Source: JAYREN01 sp963663375
GTDB lineage: Bacteria > Acidobacteriota > Holophagae > Holophagales > Holophagaceae
Assembly (NCBI GenBank): GCA_963663375.1
Contig: OY760195.1
Coordinates: forward strand, 1,116,001-1,180,000
Length of the DNA: 64,000 nt
Reading direction: 5' to 3'
Each line of letters begins with the position of its first letter. The stretch's first letter is position 1. Below the pieces are notes generated by a model that ran no database searches, was not told the DNA's origin, and worked only from the letters and a program-made list of their open reading frames with translations. This document shows, piece by piece, positions 38,900-47,397 of the stretch. The position numbers were made by a program, and so were the translations under genes.

Positions 38900-39964
38900 A
38901 TGTCAATCCGATTTTCTATTTTTTGGTTGTTGCGACCATTCAAGAACATGTCGGCAGCATTCCTCTTGTGTCTTGCATTGATTTCTATTGCTTGTGGAGG
39001 CTCGACCACAGGAATAGCACCACAACCAATAACTACTGATATTTATATTGCTGGCATAGGGAATAATTCACAGAGGCCCACTGCCGTAGTATGGAAAAAT
39101 GGGAGGGTAAATTTTTTGACGAATGGAGAGTATGCTGCTGCTGCAACCTCTATTTATGTTTCTGGAGAGGATGTATATGTTGCTGGCTATGAAGGTAAAT
39201 TTGCCACTATTTGGAAAAATGGAATAGTCAGGACACTTAGTGATGGTAAAAATTACGCCATAGCATACTCCACAGTAGTAAATGGAGGTGATATTTATGC
39301 AGCAGGAGCCGAATCTAATGGAACACTCTATGTTGCGACTATTTGGAAGAATGGCGTGGCGACAACCCTTACCGATGGATCCAGAAACGCTTACGCATTG
39401 TCAATGTTTATTTCTGATGGTGATGTCTATGCTGCCGGAGCAGAAGAGATTGGCAATAGTCTCTATGCAACAATATGGAAGAATGGGACACCAATCCATC
39501 TAACAGACGGGACGACTCGAGCAGAGGCTACTTCCATAACAGTCTCGGGGAGTGATGTGTATGTCACCGGCCATGAGTCAAATTTAACTATTTCAAATTC
39601 GAAATCTGTCGCAAAAATTTGGAAAAATGGTGTAGCGACAAGTATTTCAAATGGTCAAATAGATAATTTTACAACATCCATAGCAATATCTGATAGAGAT
39701 GTTTTTGTTACTGGTTTTGAGCATTCAGGAGATATTTTTGTCGCAAAGGTCTGGAAAAATGGAATTGCCACTGTTCTTGCACAAGGAGCAAACGCTACAA
39801 TTGCAACATCTGCATTTGTATTGAGCGGTGACATCTATGTTTCTGGGGTTCAAACTATTGAAAATAAGGGCATTCCCAAGGTTTGGAAAAATGACGTAGA
39901 CAGCGCTCCGTTAGATGGAGACTTCAGTGCCAGTGCCCTTTCCATTTTTGTCCATAGGCACTGA
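38900..39964 (+). CDS. AT-rich lipoprotein with seven WKNG repeats (predicted beta-propeller)
   Basis: The 354-residue protein has a signal ending LALISIAC, a lipobox with cysteine near residue 33. The mature part contains seven repeats of about 45 residues centred on a W-K-N-G/D stretch followed by a short strand and Asp/Asn-Gly turn: VVWKNGRVNFLTNG, TIWKNGIVRTLSDG, TIWKNGVATTLTDG, TIWKNGTPIHLTDG, KIWKNGVATSISNG, KVWKNGIATVLAQG, KVWKNDVDSAPLDG. Between them runs a G-x-D-V-Y-V-A-G motif. Seven units fit a seven-bladed propeller. AAGGA precedes the ATG. GC content is far below the genome and an attC-like site begins 15 bases after the stop, so it looks like a mobile gene cassette. Confidence 0.85.
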   Translation: MSIRFSIFWLLRPFKNMSAAFLLCLALISIACGGSTTGIAPQPITTDIYIAGIGNNSQRPTAVVWKNGRVNFLTNGEYAAAATSIYVSGEDVYVAGYEGKFATIWKNGIVRTLSDGKNYAIAYSTVVNGGDIYAAGAESNGTLYVATIWKNGVATTLTDGSRNAYALSMFISDGDVYAAGAEEIGNSLYATIWKNGTPIHLTDGTTRAEATSITVSGSDVYVTGHESNLTISNSKSVAKIWKNGVATSISNGQIDNFTTSIAISDRDVFVTGFEHSGDIFVAKVWKNGIATVLAQGANATIATSAFVLSGDIYVSGVQTIENKGIPKVWKNDVDSAPLDGDFSASALSIFVHRH

Positions 39965-39979
39965 GTATGCGTTGGCCCT

Positions 39980-40076
39980 GCCTCATTACTCGTTCAACCG
40001 GACGCTACCCCTTCCGGCCCCTTCCATCACTGCCACGCGCCGCATCGGTAGCGCCGATTAACTTCAATCGTTAGAC
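39980..40076 (+). other. Integron attC-like recombination site
   Basis: The 3' core GTTAGAC at 40070-40076 fits the attC R' box GTTRRRY. It is preceded by GATTAACTTCAATC, close to the L' region of known attC sites. On the left, TCGTTCAACCGGACGC (39990-40005) matches the usual L'' side, and GCCTCAT stands where R'' (RYYYAAC) is expected, with two mismatches. GGACGCTACC pairs with GGTAGCGCC to form the stem. The extra bases in the right arm give the unpaired bases typical of attC. No integron integrase is in the window. Confidence 0.62.
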
Positions 40077-40100
40077 CCTCACTCAGAGGTTTTCTTAAAA

Positions 40101-40628
40101 ATGAACCAGAAAGCCATTCGTGAAATAGTTGGATATACCCTTCTAAATACCGAAACTAATCCAAACAATTGGTTCGAACGCGCTAGCCAATTCCATCAAA
40201 TAGCCGAATTGATTTACCAACACAAAAAACTTGGGTCTACCCCAGCTTGTTATTACAATGCCGCAATCTCAATAGAACTTATCCTGAAAGCAATAATCAC
40301 CTTAAAGCAAAAATTATTTGAGAAAATTCATATATTGAAAGATTTGTTGATCGAAGCCGAAATTAAAATCAGCGAAGATCAAAAATGTACATTGGAATTG
40401 TTCTCAGAAATCATCATTTGGCTTGGCCGATATCCAACTCCCAAGAAAGAATCCAGTTGGGATAATTTTCATGACAATATATTCGAAAAGCATAAGATTA
40501 AACGACAATCAGGAAATACGGGTCACGAAATAAGAAATGAATCACGATTTCCGACCTATGAAAATTATAAAATTATATACCAAATTCTTGAAACCGAATT
40601 TAATTGCCTGCGCGAAAATAAGAATTGA
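40101..40628 (+). CDS. AT-rich HEPN-like protein, small
   Basis: The protein has 175 residues; GAGG lies before the ATG. It is helical. The segment YYNAAISIELILKAIITLKQ followed by IHILKDLLIEAEIKI resembles the core of HEPN-domain proteins (small-residue helix, then a K/H-x-L helix). The RNase motif R-x4-6-H of active HEPN domains is not evident, so it may be an inactive or binding HEPN. It lies right after the attC-like site on the same strand and starts 25 bases from it, so it could be a cassette too, although no second attC is clear. Family assignment is tentative. Confidence 0.6.
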   Translation: MNQKAIREIVGYTLLNTETNPNNWFERASQFHQIAELIYQHKKLGSTPACYYNAAISIELILKAIITLKQKLFEKIHILKDLLIEAEIKISEDQKCTLELFSEIIIWLGRYPTPKKESSWDNFHDNIFEKHKIKRQSGNTGHEIRNESRFPTYENYKIIYQILETEFNCLRENKN

Positions 40629-40742
40629 GTGCAGTCACGCAACTAACCTATCGTTTTTATCGGATGCAACCTCTGTAAGTTACTTTCACAGACTGTGTCG
40701 CTATAACAACTCCATTCAACCTCTCTATATCGGCGGATTAAA

Positions 40743-41735
40743 ATGCCAACGCTTTCCGCTCAATTCAAACTGAATATTACCTCGCCCTGCCTGTTGGCAT
40801 TGCCGACAGGACACATCCCGCAGGTGTCCCTTGAACAGGGGGCATTCAAAATCACTGCAAAACTGATTCCCACGTTTGAAATATCGAAAGGCAAAGATGA
40901 TAATTTCTGGACTACGGCATTAGATCGAATCGAAATAACTGTTTCGCGAATAGAAACCCACGCTCCACCCAGCGCAATTATTAAACCAGATGGAACGAAG
41001 GACCTAACATCTCTATGCGATTACTTTAATATGCTACTTCCGGACTACAAATCTGTAGCATTAACGATTTCCAATCTTATATTACACTATTTTCGATACT
41101 CTTTGTTTACTCCACTGGTGAGACACATACCGGCTTGGGACAATTCTCTGAATAATCCAACATGGTTGGATGACAGCGGGGAAAAAATTCAAGACGGAAA
41201 TTACATGATGGTGGTCGAGCCTATCCCTGGACTTATGGGTGAACTTGCCTCCAAGAAGCTAACGCTAGACAAAATCCATGATCTTGACTCATTCCTTAAA
41301 AACCCATCTGAACCGACACTCACCGAAATGCTTTTGTCGGATGCTCAGACGGCTTGGTTCGAGCATAGTCTTCGGCGTTCGGTCTTGGAACTTGCAATCT
41401 GCGCAGAGGTTATGGTCAAGCGATGTTTTTTCAACCAGTCATCCCCTGCTGGAGCCGCCTTTGACTATCTCGAAGACAAGGCAAAAATATCTGTCAGAGT
41501 CCTTGAACTTCTCGACTCAGTGGCAGAGGAAGCCTTTTCCCGCAGTTACAAAAAGGAACACCCCAGTTATTACCAGAATATTGATCACCTTTTCCGCTGC
41601 CGCAACAAGATTGCACATCGTGGTGAGCTCACCTTCAGAGGCGACTCAGGTAAATTGATAAATACAAATGCACCCTTAGTAGAAACCTGGTGGAACACAG
41701 TGGCAAATCTCAAAGAATGGCTGGAGCAACTTTAA
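40743..41735 (+). CDS. ApeA/HEPN-like protein with RNxxxH motif
   Basis: The 330-residue protein is AT-rich. The N-terminal 170 residues are beta/alpha and not recognised. The C-terminal part looks like a HEPN domain: SLRRSVLELAICAEVMVKRC, then YYQNIDHLFRCRNKIAHRGEL, in which RNKIAH fits the R-x4-H catalytic motif of HEPN ribonucleases (Arg about 287). The layout, a variable N-terminus with a C-terminal HEPN, resembles ApeA-type defence proteins. The ribosome site is weak. It lies 114 bases after the smaller HEPN-like gene and reads in the same direction. A role in phage defence or toxin activity is inference. Confidence 0.65.
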   Translation: MPTLSAQFKLNITSPCLLALPTGHIPQVSLEQGAFKITAKLIPTFEISKGKDDNFWTTALDRIEITVSRIETHAPPSAIIKPDGTKDLTSLCDYFNMLLPDYKSVALTISNLILHYFRYSLFTPLVRHIPAWDNSLNNPTWLDDSGEKIQDGNYMMVVEPIPGLMGELASKKLTLDKIHDLDSFLKNPSEPTLTEMLLSDAQTAWFEHSLRRSVLELAICAEVMVKRCFFNQSSPAGAAFDYLEDKAKISVRVLELLDSVAEEAFSRSYKKEHPSYYQNIDHLFRCRNKIAHRGELTFRGDSGKLINTNAPLVETWWNTVANLKEWLEQL

Positions 41736-41766
41736 GAGTTGCTGAGGGATATCTATGCTTAAGCAA

Positions 41767-41976
41767 TCACTCAACCCACACGCCCCACCTCACGCCGACT
41801 GCCCCACCACCGCAGCCTGAGCGGCCAGCCTCCTCACCGCTGACTCCAGCCACCGATAGTGCCCGCCCCGGCAGCTTCCGGGAGGAGATGATGCCCTCGA
41901 ATTTCTCCCGGAAGGGATCCCGGCGGTAGCCCAGGATGGCGGCGGCCTTGCCGCCGAGGATCCACGCTTGGTTCAT
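41767..41976 (-). CDS. Possible small HTH-type protein or remnant
   Basis: A 69-residue frame starts at ATG 41976 with GAGGGGG upstream. The first 35 residues, including WILGGKAAAILGYRRDPFRE, resemble the start of excisionase or MerR-like helix-turn-helix proteins; the rest is low-complexity Gly/Val. This may be the decayed end of a mobile-element gene at the right edge of the AT-rich block. The surrounding 500-base gap (41736-42235) otherwise holds only the repeat at 42069. Confidence 0.3.
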   Translation of the reverse strand: MNQAWILGGKAAAILGYRRDPFREKFEGIISSRKLPGRALSVAGVSGEEAGRSGCGGGAVGVRWGVWVE

Positions 41977-42068
41977 GCCACACCCCCTCTGCCTGCGGCT
42001 GCATCCAGTCCAGCGCCCCGGATATGCCCTCACAACCAAGGACGACCGCAGGATCTAAGGCGCGCCAT

Positions 42069-42113
42069 CTTTCTTGGCGTCCTTGGCGCAGCCGCGAAGC
42101 GGCCTTGGCGGTG
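42069..42113. repeat. Phrase-type repeat, solo arm (CTTGGCG theme), copy E
   Basis: CTTGGCG occurs three times within 45 bases (TTCTTGGCGTCCTTGGCG..., ...CCTTGGCGG). The series is interrupted by the small palindrome GCCGCGAAGCGGC, the same arrangement of reiterated phrase plus nested palindrome seen in copies A and B. The opposite arm is missing. Confidence 0.6.
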
Positions 42114-42235
42114 GATCTGTTTTTTGGAAAACGAGACCGCATCTGGGTTTGCCCCCGAGCGCCTGCACGCGCCCGCCCGGTTCTTCTCGGCCCTCGCCAT
42201 CCGTGCCATCCTCAGCCTTCCCACCCGGATACCCC

Positions 42236-43699
42236 ATGGAACACCACACCCTCGGCAATTCACGGATCTCCCGCGGCCTGGTGCTGCTCACGGCGGTGTG
42301 CCTCCTGGGCGCCTTCGTGCTGGCCGCCTTCATTGCCGCCTATGGGGTGAACCAGGGCGTGGACTCGATCACGCTGCCGGTGGCGGGGCGGACCCTGAAC
42401 GGGTTCATGGCCATCGTGCTCACCTGCATCGCCCTCATCGTGCCGCTCACGGCCAACCTCTACACCCCCAAGCTGGTCACGCTGTACGTCAAGCATCCGC
42501 TGATCGTGGCCATGCTCTCGCTGTTGCTCACCAGCCACATCATCAGCCTGGGCCTGAACTTCATTCCCATGCACCACATCCTGGGGCGCGTGCTGGTCAA
42601 GGTGCTGGCCCTGATCTACCTGCTGGTGATGGCCGGGGCCATTCCCTACCTCTATGGCATCAGCCAGTTCCTGCGGCCCAGCTTCTTCATGCCCATGCTC
42701 ACCAAGAAGGGCGCCCGCACGCTCCAGGATCTCAACCGAGGCAAGCGCCCCCGCCAGAGTGTCCACGATCTCTTCGAGACCATCGATGTGGTGACGAACA
42801 TCGCCCTCACGGGCATGGCCCGGGGGGATCGCCAGCTGGTGCTGCTGGCCCTCCAGTCCATGAACGCCCTGCTCACCGAGATCATCGGCAGCGCAGGCCC
42901 CTGGCGCTCCGGCCAACCCTACTTCGTGCCGGGGTTGGCCATGGAAGGCCAGGATTACCTGATCCGCGAGCGGATCTGGCCCGAGGCCTACGTGTTGGCC
43001 CAGACGCTCAAGGTGATGGAGGGCGCCACCAAGCGCCAGCACGAGATCATGGCGGAACTGGCCGGGCAGATGGTGGAGACGGCCAGTCTGGCCTCGGTCC
43101 TCCAGCGGGACTCGGTGGTGGAACTCCACATCATGGCCTTCAACACCCTGATGCGAGAGGCCATCGAGGAGAAGGACCTGCGGCGTTTCCAGAACCTCTC
43201 GTACCACTATCGTCTTCTCATCGAGGCCTTCCACGACACGCCCAGTCGAATGCACGAAGCCGCCCAGCACCTGCTGCACTACGGCAAGATCGCCGCCCGC
43301 CAGGGCCTGCATTTCGGCCTCGAGACCGTGGTCTACGATCTGGGCGAGCTGGTGCTGAACCTGGCGCGCCACGACGAAGAACGGGCCGTGGAACTGATCC
43401 AGGCCTGGGCCGGTCCCCTCTGGCAGGAGGCCATCGACCAGGGCAGCCTGATGAAGAAGGTCGGCTGGCGCACCCTGATCCGCGTGTACTGGGAGGCCAA
43501 GGCCCTCGAACTGGAAGAAGTCGCCAGCGCCGTCTACTGGCGCTACCTGTCCGATGAGGCCATCCACCGGGAGCAGATCGAGTTGGTGCTCGAGGAGAAC
43601 CGCGAACTGCACTTCGAGTTCAACGACCGCCTCATGCGCTTCGCCCACCTCTCCCCGGCCGCCCAGGCCAAGGCCGAGGAATTCCTGGAAAACTGGTAG
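42236..43699 (+). CDS. Integral membrane protein with long helical cytoplasmic domain
   Basis: The protein is 487 residues from ATG at 42236. Four membrane helices occupy the first 150 residues: GLVLLTAVCLLGAFVLAAFI, LNGFMAIVLTCIALIVPLTA, LIVAMLSLLLTSHIISLGL and VLVKVLALIYLLVMAGAIPY. The remaining 330 residues are soluble and almost wholly alpha-helical, with features such as LFETIDVVTNIALTGMARGD and VVELHIMAFNTLMREAIEEKDLRR (described, not one motif). The arrangement resembles DUF2254-type membrane proteins but I am not sure of the family. The start is chosen by the membrane segment; the upstream open frame crosses repeat sequence. No ribosome site stands out. Confidence 0.75.
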   Translation: MEHHTLGNSRISRGLVLLTAVCLLGAFVLAAFIAAYGVNQGVDSITLPVAGRTLNGFMAIVLTCIALIVPLTANLYTPKLVTLYVKHPLIVAMLSLLLTSHIISLGLNFIPMHHILGRVLVKVLALIYLLVMAGAIPYLYGISQFLRPSFFMPMLTKKGARTLQDLNRGKRPRQSVHDLFETIDVVTNIALTGMARGDRQLVLLALQSMNALLTEIIGSAGPWRSGQPYFVPGLAMEGQDYLIRERIWPEAYVLAQTLKVMEGATKRQHEIMAELAGQMVETASLASVLQRDSVVELHIMAFNTLMREAIEEKDLRRFQNLSYHYRLLIEAFHDTPSRMHEAAQHLLHYGKIAARQGLHFGLETVVYDLGELVLNLARHDEERAVELIQAWAGPLWQEAIDQGSLMKKVGWRTLIRVYWEAKALELEEVASAVYWRYLSDEAIHREQIELVLEENRELHFEFNDRLMRFAHLSPAAQAKAEEFLENW

Positions 43700-43713
43700 C
43701 CGGTTTGCGCCCC

Positions 43714-43729
43714 ATCCCACCCGTGGGAT
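43714..43729 (+). terminator. Short stem-loop, possible terminator
   Basis: ATCCCAC and GTGGGAT pair around CC, a 7-bp stem 14 bases after the membrane-protein stop, followed by TCTG with no real U-run. Weak; it may only slow polymerase. Confidence 0.35.
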
Positions 43730-43776
43730 TCTGAAGGGGAACGTTTGCAATTCCGTCTGCCCTTAAGAGGTGAATC

Positions 43777-45870
43777 ATGTCCATCACGCCCTGGCTCCTG
43801 GCCCCGGTGCTCGCTTTCGTGCTTCCCGCCACCGCCGCCGAAAAGCGCGCCTTCACCATCGAAGACCTCTACAAGCTGAAGGGCATCTCCGGCCTCAGCC
43901 TGTCCCCGGATGGTTCGCGGCTGCTCTTCCAGGTCTCCACCCAGGATCTCAAGAAGGCCAAACGCGCCACCCAGATCTGGATGATGGATCTGGCCACGGG
44001 CGCCAGCCGTCCATTGACTTTCGCCGAGCGCTCCAGCTATTCCCCCCAGTGGTCCAAGGACGGCAAGACCATCGCCTTCCTCTCCAGTCGGGACGGTGGC
44101 AATCAGCTCTGGACCCTGGATCTGACGGGGGGCGAGGCCCGCAAGGTGACCTCCTTCGTTCCCGGCCTGGGCACACCCAGGCTGCTGCCCTCCGGCGACA
44201 AGGTCGTATTCGATGCCCAGGTCTTTCCCGAGAGCATGGGCGATGGCACGCGCCATCAGGAGCTGGCGGAAAAGCTGGAGAACGGCCCAGTCCAGGCCCA
44301 TCTCGCCGACACGCTGCTCTACCGCCACTGGACCGAATACCGGAACTTCCAGTACACCCATCTGTTCCTGGCCTCCTTCGGCCAGGACAAGGTCGAGGCC
44401 CTCACCTCCGGCAAGCAGGACTACCCCGCCGATGTCACCAGCGGCAGCCCCCAGTCCTTCGACCTCAGCCCCGATGGCAAGGAGCTCTGCGTCACCACCA
44501 CCACAGAGGCCGTGCCCGCCCGCTCCACCAACAAGGATCTCTTCCTGATTTCCCTGGAGGGTGACCGCACGCCCGAGCGCATCACCGGCGAGAATCCCGC
44601 CTATGATGGCGATCCCAAGTACTCCCCCGACGGGCGCTACATCGCCTACAAGATACAGCGTCGCCCCGGCTGCGAATCCGACCGCTTCCTTCTGGCCGTG
44701 TACGACCGCACCACCAAGACACGCCGGGTGCTCACGGAAGGTATCGACAACTGGGTCACCTCCTTCCAGTGGTCCGCCGATGGCAAGGCCCTGTGGTTCG
44801 TCATCGATGAGAAGGGTCGCAATCCCCTGCACCGGGTTGAGGTAGCCACCGGCAGGATCCAACGCATGCTGGAGGGCCACAGCATCAGCGAGTTTCAGGT
44901 GACCCCGGACCAGAAGGCCGTCGTGCTCACCAAGAGCCGCGTGGGCGAGCCCACGGAGATCTGGCGCTACGGCTTCGAGAAGAAGGAGCTGAAGCGCCTC
45001 AGCAGCTTCAATCAGGCCGTGGCCGACGAAGTGGACATCCGCCCCGCCGAGGAACTCTGGGTGAAGGGGGCCGACGGCGCCAGCGTGCAGGTCTTCCTGG
45101 TGATGCCCCACGGCTTCGACCCGGCCAAGAAGTATCCCCTCATCCTCAATGTCCACGGCGGCCCGCAGATGATGTGGTCCGACACCCTGCGGGGCGACTG
45201 GCAGGTGTACCCCGGTGCGGGCTACGTGGTGGCCTTCCCCAACCCCCACGGCTCTACGGGTTACGGCCAGGCCTTCACCGACGCCATCAGCGGCGACTGG
45301 GATGGCAAGGTCATCACCGATATCGAGAAGGTGACCGATGCCCTCGCTGCTTTGCCCTATGTGGACAAGGACCGCCTGGGCGCCATGGGCTGGAGCTGGG
45401 GCGGCTACGCCATGATGTGGCTGGAGGGTCACAGCACCCGCTACAAGGCCCTGGCCGCCATGATGGGCGTGTACGACCTGCCAAGCATGCACGGCGCCAC
45501 CGAGGAACTCTGGTTCCCGGAGTGGGATGTGAAGGGCACGCCCTGGGACAACCCCACGGGCTACGCCCGCGCCAACCCCAGCAGCTTCGTGAAGAACTTC
45601 AAGACGCCCTGCCTGGTCATCACCGGCGAACGGGACTACCGGGTGCCCTACACCCAGAGCCTGCAGTTCTTCACCGGCCTCCAGCTCATGAACGTGCCCA
45701 GCCGCCTCATCGTCTTCAAGAACGATGGCCACTGGCCCGATGGCCTCAAGTCCATGCCCGTCTACTACAACAGCCACCTGGAGTGGTTCCAGAAATACCT
45801 GGGCGGCGGCAGCGCGCCCTGGAAGACGGAAGACATGGTGCGGAACCTGGCCTTCGAGGAAAAGAAGTAG
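43777..45870 (+). CDS. S9-family prolyl oligopeptidase (acylaminoacyl/dipeptidyl peptidase type)
   Basis: This 697-residue exported serine peptidase has a signal peptide MSITPWLLAPVLAFVLPATA. An N-terminal beta-propeller (repeated LSPDGSRLLFQVS, WSKDGKTIAFLSS, YSPDGRYIAYKI) covers about residues 25-410. The alpha/beta-hydrolase domain carries Ser540 in GWSWGGYAM, Asp620 in GERDYRVP and His652 in DGHWPDG. It should release short peptides from oligopeptides in the periplasm or outside. It begins a peptidase cluster with the C1 and M3 genes that follow. Convergent with the papain-like gene across a hairpin repeat. Confidence 0.95.
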   Translation: MSITPWLLAPVLAFVLPATAAEKRAFTIEDLYKLKGISGLSLSPDGSRLLFQVSTQDLKKAKRATQIWMMDLATGASRPLTFAERSSYSPQWSKDGKTIAFLSSRDGGNQLWTLDLTGGEARKVTSFVPGLGTPRLLPSGDKVVFDAQVFPESMGDGTRHQELAEKLENGPVQAHLADTLLYRHWTEYRNFQYTHLFLASFGQDKVEALTSGKQDYPADVTSGSPQSFDLSPDGKELCVTTTTEAVPARSTNKDLFLISLEGDRTPERITGENPAYDGDPKYSPDGRYIAYKIQRRPGCESDRFLLAVYDRTTKTRRVLTEGIDNWVTSFQWSADGKALWFVIDEKGRNPLHRVEVATGRIQRMLEGHSISEFQVTPDQKAVVLTKSRVGEPTEIWRYGFEKKELKRLSSFNQAVADEVDIRPAEELWVKGADGASVQVFLVMPHGFDPAKKYPLILNVHGGPQMMWSDTLRGDWQVYPGAGYVVAFPNPHGSTGYGQAFTDAISGDWDGKVITDIEKVTDALAALPYVDKDRLGAMGWSWGGYAMMWLEGHSTRYKALAAMMGVYDLPSMHGATEELWFPEWDVKGTPWDNPTGYARANPSSFVKNFKTPCLVITGERDYRVPYTQSLQFFTGLQLMNVPSRLIVFKNDGHWPDGLKSMPVYYNSHLEWFQKYLGGGSAPWKTEDMVRNLAFEEKK

Positions 45871-45917
45871 CTCCAGGGATCGAGGAGAACGCGCTCCGTA
45901 GGAATCGCGAAGGAACT

Positions 45918-46024
45918 GGCCGCAAAGAACACAAAATCCGCAGAGAAGAGAGCGATCACAAGCTTGATCCATCATCTTGTCTTTGCGTTTTATGCGTTCT
46001 TTGTGGCTCTTCTCCTCTTTGGCC
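45918..46024. repeat. Phrase-type long imperfect hairpin (AAAGAAC theme), copy D
   Basis: The left arm GGCCGCAAAGAACACAAAAT... (45918-45951) pairs imperfectly with the right arm ending TGCGTTCTTTGTGGCTC...TTTGGCC (45977-46024). It sits between convergent stop codons (45870 and 46101), so it may act as a two-way terminator. Confidence 0.75.
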
Positions 46025-46100
46025 AATGAAGCCACTCTGCGCTGAAATCATTTTCCGCCGAGGCCTCACCGACTCTTCAATCCACCCATCGCCTGGGTTT

Positions 46101-47324
46101 TCAGTCCTTCACCTTCGCCAGCAGCTCTTTCACTGCATCTTTGTGCACCATGAAGCCGAGGACCTTCAGCTTCACGTAGTCCTCGTGGAAGAAGTAGTAG
46201 CCGGGGTGTTCGTTGTTCCAGGCGCTGCTCCAGGAGTCCTTCACCAGGTACCAGTCCTGGCCGTTCTTCTCGGTGAAGCCCACCACGTGCAGGCCGTGGT
46301 CATCGGTGGTGGTGCCGTTGTTGAAGCGGAACTGGCGGGCCGCCTCGTCGATGTGGGCGGAAGGGATGTCCCAGGTGGGCACCACCGCGAGGCCCGGTGC
46401 GCCGATGGAGTAGCCGGGTTCGGACATGTCGCCGGCGATGGCCAAGCTGTAGCCCTTGCGGACGGCGCCCTTGAAGGCCCCCAGGAAGGCGTCCAGGGGC
46501 ACGTTGACATACTCCTTGCCGTGCCACCAGTTGTCCGGCACCTCGTACTCGGTGTGCTGCCAGGTGGGTTTGGCCAGGAAGGAGACGAATTCCACGTAAT
46601 CGTCGGGATTCAGCCGCGCCACCTGCTGCAGGTATTCCATGGGCGTCAGCTGCTTGCCGTCCACGCTTACCGTGGCGGGCGGCGCGCCCAGGTGGTGATC
46701 CAGGATGGCGCGCACGGTGGACACGACCTGCGCCTCGTTCCAGGCCCCCGCCCCCTTCACGCCCTCGAGGTAGGTCTTGATCTCCTTGAAGAGGCCCGAG
46801 TGATCGTAATCCTTGCGCCCCTCCTTCAGACCCGAATAGATTTCCGCGGGCACCACACCGTGGGTGCGCCAGGCCCGCAGCACGGCCGCCCCTTGAGAGC
46901 CTTCGCCCAAGGTGGACTTGCCCCGGCTCTGCACGAAGCCCCGGGCCTTCTCCACGTACTCCCAGTAGACGGAATGCATCACGGAAAAGCGCAGCTCCCT
47001 ATGGGTCTGGCGGTAGGCCTCGGATTCCAGGAAGGAGGTGGTGGAGAAACACCAGCACATGCCCGATATGCCCTGACAGACCGCAGGCTGGTGCCAGACC
47101 TTCGTGAATTCAGAGACGGTCTTCGGGGCATCGAGGGCGGAGAAGTCCACCCACATGGCCTTCTTGGGCGAGTCCTCCCCTTTCTTTCGGAACTCGGCCT
47201 TGATGGCGTCGTACTTGGCGTCCTTTTCCACCTCGAACACCACCTTGTCCCGGCGCTCGGGCACCTGGGCGGTGGCAGAGGTGAGCAGGACGGCGCCTGC
47301 GAGCAGAAGGCATTGCGCGTGCAT
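46101..47324 (-). CDS. Papain-like (C1 family) cysteine peptidase, bleomycin-hydrolase type
   Basis: The protein is 407 residues from ATG at 47324 with AAGGAG upstream. A signal peptide MHAQCLLLAGAVLLTSATAQ indicates export. The catalytic Cys is in CQGISGMCWCFSTTSFLESE, where the preceding Gln is the oxyanion residue. His is in DDHGLHVVGF and Asn in VKDSWSSAWNNE, as in C1B aminopeptidase C/bleomycin hydrolase. The latter are normally cytoplasmic, so export is unusual. It is divergent from the first M3 peptidase with a 73-base gap, so the two probably share control. The frame extends upstream but the chosen start has the signal peptide. Confidence 0.93.
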   Translation of the reverse strand: MHAQCLLLAGAVLLTSATAQVPERRDKVVFEVEKDAKYDAIKAEFRKKGEDSPKKAMWVDFSALDAPKTVSEFTKVWHQPAVCQGISGMCWCFSTTSFLESEAYRQTHRELRFSVMHSVYWEYVEKARGFVQSRGKSTLGEGSQGAAVLRAWRTHGVVPAEIYSGLKEGRKDYDHSGLFKEIKTYLEGVKGAGAWNEAQVVSTVRAILDHHLGAPPATVSVDGKQLTPMEYLQQVARLNPDDYVEFVSFLAKPTWQHTEYEVPDNWWHGKEYVNVPLDAFLGAFKGAVRKGYSLAIAGDMSEPGYSIGAPGLAVVPTWDIPSAHIDEAARQFRFNNGTTTDDHGLHVVGFTEKNGQDWYLVKDSWSSAWNNEHPGYYFFHEDYVKLKVLGFMVHKDAVKELLAKVKD

Positions 47325-47397
47325 GGCAAGACTCCTTGGGAGAGGACATCGTATTATGATGGTGTTGTCCATTCTGCCACCCTTCCGGAGGATCCTC

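Noticed and set aside
40629..40742. Possible second attC site between the two HEPN-like genes
   Set aside because: CTATAACAACTCCATTCAA resembles the left side of an attC, but no matching right arm or GTTRRRY core follows before the next start codon.
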